Below are positions 58,461 through 64,000 of a DNA stretch of 64,000 bases, piece after piece. The notes under the pieces were generated by a model. The model saw nothing but the letters and a program-made list of their open reading frames with translations. It made no database searches and had not been told where the DNA came from. Both the position numbers and the translations under genes were made by a program. The stretch is from Diplosphaera chodatii (taxonomy: Eukaryota; Chlorophyta; Trebouxiophyceae; Prasiolales; Stichococcaceae), in assembly GCA_032358165.1 (NCBI GenBank), contig JAALGY010000020.1, forward strand, positions 1,364,001-1,428,000. The letters run 5' to 3'. Positions within the stretch are counted from its first letter, which is position 1; every line of letters begins with the position of its first letter.

Positions 58461-60395
58461 CTAACGGTGGCCCCCTTTGGTGTGTCGTCCACCCACTGGA
58501 AGAAGTCACAGGTTTTGCCACCTGTAAGACACCAAGTTGACGTTTGTTGGCACACACGGTCCCTTCACATGACTCGAGTTCGCACCATACCGCACGACAG
58601 TCTGCCGCTCAGTACAAAGCCTGGCACTGACCTGTAATGCTCCACTTGCCACACGAGTAGAACGCGCGCCCGTGGTTGGGGCCTGCAGTTCAAAGCAGGT
58701 GCCGTGAGGGGACTGACCTGAAAAGATGATGCAGTGCTAGCAGCAGACCATTGCGCTGCAGATGACACAGTGTACTGACCAGGCCGCTTTGTGGTCCGCA
58801 AGTGGGCCTTCACACCACATGCGCAGACGCCCGTCGCCTTGCCTTGAGAGTCTACTGTTTTGTGCCGCTTCGCCTGCCTGCATACACAACACAACATCCT
58901 GATAACATACCGAGCTGCACCACAGCTGCTGACTTGCCAGCCTTCCACCAGCACGCATTTACCGGTACAATAGTGTGCCATGCCTACTGCAACGAACCTG
59001 CCAGTGACCAGAGTTGTCTGCTTCAGCTGCTTTGCAGGTGCTGAATCATGAAACCAGCCTGTCAGCTCCAGCACCTGTAGCAGAGTGCTAATCTGATGCC
59101 CCTGGTGACTGGCCTGGTCAGGAGGATTAGGGTGCAAACAAACCTGCTGATCACTCACCTCGCCCTGGCGAATAAGCTCGGCTGTGAGGTTTGCTGTATT
59201 CCTGCAACCACAGAAGTTCTGGTCATAGCACTCGGGCATTCCATTTCATGGGTGGTCTGCATAGGCATGCAGCTGTTTGACCTCCACACGGCCAGGCTGC
59301 CAGCGCAGGGGCGTGGTTCCTGCACCCACCGGGCGTCATCAATGCCAGAATGCAGGTGGCCCTCCCACTGCAGGCCGGCCTTCTCCACACTCTGCTTCAG
59401 CCCATGCGCACTGCAGCGCAAATGGGGTTCACGAACCATGATGGCATGCGACACAGTAACAGCGATGTAGGGCACTCTTTTGAGGAACCAACAGCAGACC
59501 TGCCAAAGCGGCGCCTGACTGCTGGTCGAAGGTCGATCCACCGACGTAAGCACGGCAACACCTGGATCTGTCGCCACTTACGCTCTGTCTCCAATTGGAC
59601 CTGGCAAGTGTGACAACACACTTCAGAACACGACGCCATGCGTTCGTCAGACAGAGGCTATCGCAATAGCAGGCACACCTGGAGGCACACCTTGCAGCAG
59701 CTGCTGCCGTGGAAGCAAACCGGGCACACACCTTGAGATCCCAGTCACTCCAGGTGACAGCTGCAAAACTCGCGCCACCCCCGAGCATGCCTGTGTCCCG
59801 CAACCACGCAGCATGCTCGGCCAGGACGGTCTGCAGTGGTGGCGCGGCATCCACCCTGGAGGATTGCATGCACTTTCTAAGTCAGTTACTAGGTCACCCA
59901 GGTATGTACAGCCTTGGCATTCATGAAGCAATGGCACAGCATGTCGTGACGTACGTTGACTGGGTAATGCCCGTCAGCTCCGTGCAGAACGCGGTCAGCA
60001 CGGGGTTCTCTGTGGGGCGGCAGTAACGCTGAAAATGCTGGCTGACATTCAGTGTCCGGGCATCCAGGAGGCAGCAAGCAAACTCGATGATTTCCTGCAG
60101 CGATCAGAAAGTAGGACCTTCAATGAGGCACAATCAATGCGGCATATCTACAACAAATCTACCATCATCGACATGCATTGACAGGGGTTGCCTGTGGGTT
60201 CAGCTGGCTGCCACGCTCGCAAGTCGCCTCAAAGTCATACACCAGGAAGTAATCAAACTTCTGCTGCTTCAACGACGTTTGTCGCCTCTTTCTGCCACCT
60301 TCGGCACCGTCAGGTGGCTCCGCAACACGTGATGCGCCTGTGTTGTGAGGGACTGCAGCGGGTGTTTGTGTCACACCGAGCAGCGTCTGACGCAT
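58457..60395 (-). CDS. ERI2: ERI2-like 3'-5' exoribonuclease with C-terminal GRF zinc finger
   Basis: DEDDh exoribonucleases of the ERI family trim small RNAs, histone mRNA ends or 5.8S rRNA. The ATG at 60395 gives a basic lead (EGGRKRRQTSLKQQ) and the first motif, FDYFLVYDFEATCERG (Asp and Glu). A GC-AG intron (exon end 60192) joins NPQ| to EIIEFACCLLDARTLNVSQH. Next come FQRYCRPTENPVLTAFCTEL and TGITQST. The second motif is GASFAAVTWSDWDLK near 59750. IDLRPAVRRRFG and GLKQSVEKAGLQWEGHLHSG precede IDDARNTANLTAELIRQGE, giving the catalytic His and Asp. The C-terminal part is a GRF zinc finger: KATGVCACGVKAHLRTTKRP, NHGRAFYSCGKWSITG and GKTCDFFQWVDD, ending TPKGATVS with TAA at 58457-58459. 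Exonuclease plus GRF is the animal ERI2 layout. Confidence 0.88.
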
Positions 60396-61226
60396 TGCGT
60401 ATCCCGTGCGATCGTGCAGTGCGCATTAACAATGCTGCACTGCGTCATTAACGCTTCCAAGGCGGCCTGCATGCAGCATGCTGCATTCGCATTGCAGGCG
60501 AATCACGCTGCTGCCCACTCACGTCAAAAGAAAATCAGCTTTTACAGATAGCCAGATGTTACAACGGAATCGTGTCACCAGCAGCGCAAGGCGAAGTGCT
60601 ACGGCAACGTCTCACCCAGCACAGCATGCACAACATGCCACCTTGATAAAGCTACCCCTCATCGTGATATTATTACACCAGTCATCGCATTTAGGATTTA
60701 GCAACTAGACCGTGCAATTTTGACCCCTGGGAGACGGGGGCCGCAGCAGCTAAATCAGGTCAAGACTTGGGGTTGATGATCTTATAATCGTTCCGGCCAA
60801 AAACAGCGCGCCGCGAGGCGCCGCACCACAAGTGGTGCATTCCACACACATCACCGGCCCCATACCCACTAAATCGACCACGCTTAACCGCGTGGCGCGT
60901 CGCGCTAGCGTCTCAGCGGGCTAGAAACGCTCAAACGCTTTCTTTAGGGGTTAGGGGCTATGCAACCATTATTCCACTATGCCTCCTCGGAGTCTTGACC
61001 TCAATAGGAGCCCCGAGAGGGGGTGGGTCCAAACGAATGCTCGGCACTTCATCTCAGATCATGCCGCAGTCCCACACTGTTCAACAGGAGCGCTGATCTG
61101 TCAACTTACTGTAGACAGTGGACGCAAAACTTGTTAGCTGTTGTAGGATCAGCCGTGCGGCTGGGTCCTTCCTGCGGAAATTTTGACTCGCCTTTCAAGC
61201 TGCGCCTGTCAAGCCATCAAATTGCC
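60396..61226. promoter_or_regulatory. Divergent region, ERI2-like gene / coiled-coil protein
   Basis: This 831-base stretch lies between opposite starts. It includes a small perfect hairpin, gcaccac-aa-gtggtgc (60823-60838), and a cluster of CG-rich palindromic words at 60800-60920. No tRNA, snRNA or exon is recognised. Confidence 0.4.
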
Positions 61227-62558
61227 ATGGCGGCGCTTGCCCTGCGCGCTGGTCCTCAGGCAGCACACCAGCGCCAGACAGTGCTTGTCACCAGTGCAAG
61301 GTCCCAATGTCTGCGGCAATCTGCACACATGGACCGACTGCTGGCAGCCAATATCCCGGCCCCCGCCCGTCCGGACAGCATGAGGGCGGGCGCATGCAGC
61401 TTCGTGCCGCGATCCCTCTTCGCTGAGGTCAGTCTGCCTGACGTTGGGTCTCGTGCCCGCTTCTCATCCGCGACCAATTGAAGCCTCGGGCACGTCCCCC
61501 ATTGCGACGGCAGCGGACTTGAAGCTGCGTCTCGCTTGTTGTTGCTTGCCGGCTGTCCTTGGGCGGTCCATCAGAGCATGTAGTTCTAGAACTGCACTGG
61601 GCTGTCAGTTGGATGTTTCCATGCGTAGCACCCTGCTGCCCGGCGACGTGTGCTGCATCTGCACCTCGACTTCGCCGCGAGGCTGCTCGTTCCCCTCGGT
61701 AACGCTCACGGCTGCATCGACGCTCACGAAGCTTGCTTGTGCGGTTTGCAGGCGGACGGTCCGCTTCTGTTCAGCACAGCGGTGGAGGGCAATTCGCCAT
61801 CAGGCGATGGTTTCGCCAGCGAGCGCGAGGTGAACGGCGCCTGCGAGCAGGCGCCGCCGGTCGAGGTCACGTTTGTGCATCGCCTACGCACAGCAGCTGG
61901 CCAAGCTGCCTCGAAGGCGGGCCAGGCTGCGGCCCAGCTGCGGTGCCTTACGCTGCGGCTCGCTACAATGGTGGCAAAGTCTATTGTGCTTGGTGTGGCT
62001 GCACAGTTGGCGCAGCGGCAGCGGTTGCAGCAGGCAGCGGCTCAACAGCGGGAGCGTGCACAGGCTGAGCTGGCAGTTGCAGCAGCCGCTCGGCAGGCGT
62101 CACAGGCGCGGCTGCGGGAAGCAGTGGCCGCTCGTTCGCAGGCTGATCGAGCCTTCGTGAAGATGTTGCTGCAGCAGGACAATCCTGCACGCACACTCGA
62201 AGACAAGTGGGCAGACCTCAGTGGCGCCATGCGCGGCAGTCATGCCCCTGAGCTCAGGTGGGTCCTGATTGAAATCGCCCGCGGCTGTGCAGGCCTATAT
62301 ATGCTTTGCACATCTCGCAAAGAACTGCAGCAGTCCGCGTGGCCTGTGAGCACGCTGCCTGTGTCTGCTTGCAGGAAGTGCACCGCGCAGCTCTTCTCGG
62401 CAGCGCTGGACTCGTCTCAGGCAGTGCAGCAGGCCATTGCAACAGAGGCAGCGAAGGGCACCAAGGCGCTCGACCGTTTGGTCAGTCAGCATGGGTGCTT
62501 AGAGCACGAGGAGGCTCTGAGAAGCGAAATCTTCAGTCAGATCCTCGCAAGCTCCTAA
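61227..62558 (+). CDS. Organelle-targeted coiled-coil protein of unknown function, 296 aa
   Basis: Three exons join exactly: 61227-61427, 61752-62257 and 62375-62558 (891 coding bases including the stop). The ATG at 61227 starts an Ala/Arg/Gln-rich leader (MAALALRAGPQAAHQRQTVL, then VTSARSQCLRQSAH) with no acidic residue in the first 30, like a chloroplast or mitochondrial transit peptide. The middle exon starts ADGPLLFSTAVEGN. It then forms a long Ala/Gln/Arg-rich helix (LRTAAGQAASKAGQAAAQL, then AQRQRLQQAAAQQRERAQAE and ARQASQARLREAVAARSQ) that should be a coiled coil. A conserved-looking segment (DRAFVKMLLQQDNPARTLED) closes it. The last exon carries CTAQLFSAALDSSQAVQQAI and ends FSQILASS. 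I recognise no domain. A structural role in an organelle is only inference. Confidence 0.72.
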
Positions 62559-63083
62559 TTCGTGAACCTCACGATAGCACCCGCCGATTCATAGCAGCTC
62601 GTAGCCAGGACACTTGGGCTGCAGACCTGCAGTCATGCCCTGCTCTTATATTCAGTACATTGACTGGTTTTCGGGTGTTGATACTGCGGGTTTGCTGATT
62701 CGATGGCTCTGACCATGCGCACATTGATTGCTGACTGGGAACATGCGCACATTGCTGTGGTTTCCGATACTAGGTTGCGAATCCGAACACTCCAGAGACA
62801 TGGCACTAGCGCTTGTCTGTTGTAGTGAGCTTTGTCGTGTGGACATGGGTCTGCCAGACGCAGCACCCTTTCACTGATGGTCGTATTGCCAGGCGGTGAG
62901 GACCATCAGTACATACAGCTGTCAGATGGATGCAGCGTGCCACTGCTTCTTCTTCTCACTTGCATCACACACCCCCTAGCTCGACTCACCATTACATATC
63001 GTAAATAACCTTCTTCTTTCACGCATTGACACACTCAGTCTCGCAGACCATCAGGCTCACTGATACAGCATATCACAACCGCT
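62559..63083. other. Convergent intergenic region
   Basis: These 525 AT-richer bases lie between two convergent stops; they are the expected 3' UTRs of both genes. Nothing else is seen. Confidence 0.4.
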
Positions 63084-64000
63084 TCACCGCTTCTTTCTGA
63101 GAGCAAAAAACCAGGGCTCCAGCTCGTCGTTTTCAGTAGTGATACACCGGTCCTTCCGCACGTTGGCTTGCTCAGGCTTGCCCACCAGCCAGGTGTCATC
63201 CACGATGCAAACCTCAAACTGATCGCCGTCTGACTTAGACCCAGCCTTCCGGCAGTCCCGCATGTCCTTCTTGACGAACCTGGACACACCAATAAAGCAT
63301 TGATGTGATGCGACAGACATGGGATGGCAGAGGAGCAACACACTGTGGGGACATCGTCTGGCTGGCTCAGCAGTGACATGGCTCACCTGTGGTTCTTGTA
63401 CTGCATGGCCCATAGCATCTCGTGGTTGACATCTGCACCGTGTGCCGCAAACTTCGACTCCCACCACTTGCGTGACCGCAACATTGTGTGGCGGTTGGCC
63501 TCCTTAGGGTTGTCCGCCGATACCTATGGCAAACACGATCTGACTGGGCATACTGACAAGAGCTGCACTGTTGTGTCAAGCACCTTATGCAAGTCGGTAC
63601 GCAATAGTGGCAATTGGGTACACAACACTGCAGACATGTGTGTCGAAAAATGTAGGCATTTGCAAGTGTTGGGCAAGTTAACCGCCTCAGCATGGTCTGT
63701 AGCTTGGAGGCCGATGCATCAGGAACACTGCACCCTCAGCAGCGAAACATGTTCCTGCTCGCAGACGACAGTGCATGTGAAGCACCACGAACACAGGTGT
63801 GCCGCGTGCCTCACCTTGGTGTGCGGCTTCAGGCTGATGGACAGGAACAGGTGGCGGCGTGACACGCGCACCAGCTCCCGCACCACAGCGTCCGCCTCAT
63901 CCTCGTGGATGTGCTCCAACACGTCCGCCGAGAACACCAGGTCGAAGGTGTTGTTGGCGTACGGCAGGTTGGTCAGGACCCCGGCCTCCACAACCTGCAC
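63084..64000 (-). CDS. SAM-dependent methyltransferase (Methyltransf_11-type), 5' partial
   Basis: The gene runs off the right edge. Three exons are visible. The first (to 64000) gives VVEAGVLTNLPYANNTFDLV, FSADVLEHIHEDEADAVVRE and LVRVSRRHLFLSISLKPHTK, the post-motif-I half of a class I methyltransferase (motifs II-IV). The second (about 63384-63523) encodes VSADNPKEANRHTMLRSRKW and WESKFAAHGADVNHEMLWAM. The last exon, ending at 63084, has FVKKDMRDCRKAGSKSDGDQ, FEVCIVDDTWLVGK and a basic end (FFALRKKR) before TGA at 63084-63086. The SAM-binding GxGxG loop should lie just beyond 64000. HTMLRSRKWWESKF resembles the substrate-side segment of bacterial-type methyltransferases acting on sugars or lipids, but the substrate is unknown. 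Confidence 0.78.

Noticed and set aside
60700..61020. CG-rich palindromic stretch as a tRNA or snRNA gene
   Set aside because: No cloverleaf with A and B boxes and no snRNA core sequence could be fitted.
1..64000. CRISPR arrays, operons, Shine-Dalgarno sites or prophage-like regions
   Set aside because: Intron-rich genes with family-consistent splice junctions throughout show a nuclear eukaryotic sequence; no spaced identical repeats were seen.

Overview
This window is nuclear DNA of a GC-rich, intron-dense green alga. A trebouxiophyte-like chlorophyte is the best guess, but the species cannot be read from the sequence. Genes are cut into many short exons by GT-AG introns, often ending in gcag. 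The gene content is plant or algal: a CYP710-type sterol C22-desaturase, a tyrosine/hydroxyproline-rich wall-type protein, a peroxisomal import receptor, organelle-targeted proteins of bacterial ancestry (HslU, RsfS/Iojap), TFIID subunit TAF5, the spliceosomal CCDC12/Cwf18 protein and several bZIP factors. I see no operons, CRISPR arrays, tRNAs or rRNAs. Exon models were built by eye from splice signals and protein-family continuity. 3' ends are usually firmer than 5' ends.

Layout. 1-1610 (+): C-terminal half of PEX5. 1890-5660 (-): complete HslU ATPase with an organelle presequence. 6626-9108 (+): secreted protein with nine polyproline rods of exactly 18 residues. 11156-11479 (+): small secreted protein. 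12398-15705 (-): CYP710-like P450. 16549-20417 (-): membrane RING-type E3 ligase candidate. 20933-21316 (+): CCDC12/Cwf18. 21567-23302 (-): cysteine-type glutathione transferase. 23934-25918 (-): CK1-like kinase. 26544-27817 (+): RsfS/Iojap. 28226-32229 (+): TAF5. 33293-35132 and 36363-40686 (+): two bZIP genes. 40957-44526: a 3.57-kb element with terminal inverted repeats and a TA target duplication, carrying an unidentified multi-exon gene. 45189-48836 (-): third bZIP gene. 50517-52876 (+): long low-complexity protein of unknown function. 53536-56452 (-): class I cyclic-nucleotide phosphodiesterase. 57114-58460 (+): SAM methyltransferase, whose stop codon overlaps that of the convergent ERI2-like exonuclease (58457-60395, -). 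61227-62558 (+): organelle-targeted coiled-coil protein. 63084-64000 (-): 3' part of a second methyltransferase.

The genes are mostly functionally unrelated neighbours, as expected for a eukaryotic chromosome. Three things stand out: the wall-type protein with length-locked P18 rods on uniformly phase-1 exons; the previously unmarked inverted-repeat element lying between two bZIP genes; and the four-base overlap of two convergent coding regions in a palindrome.
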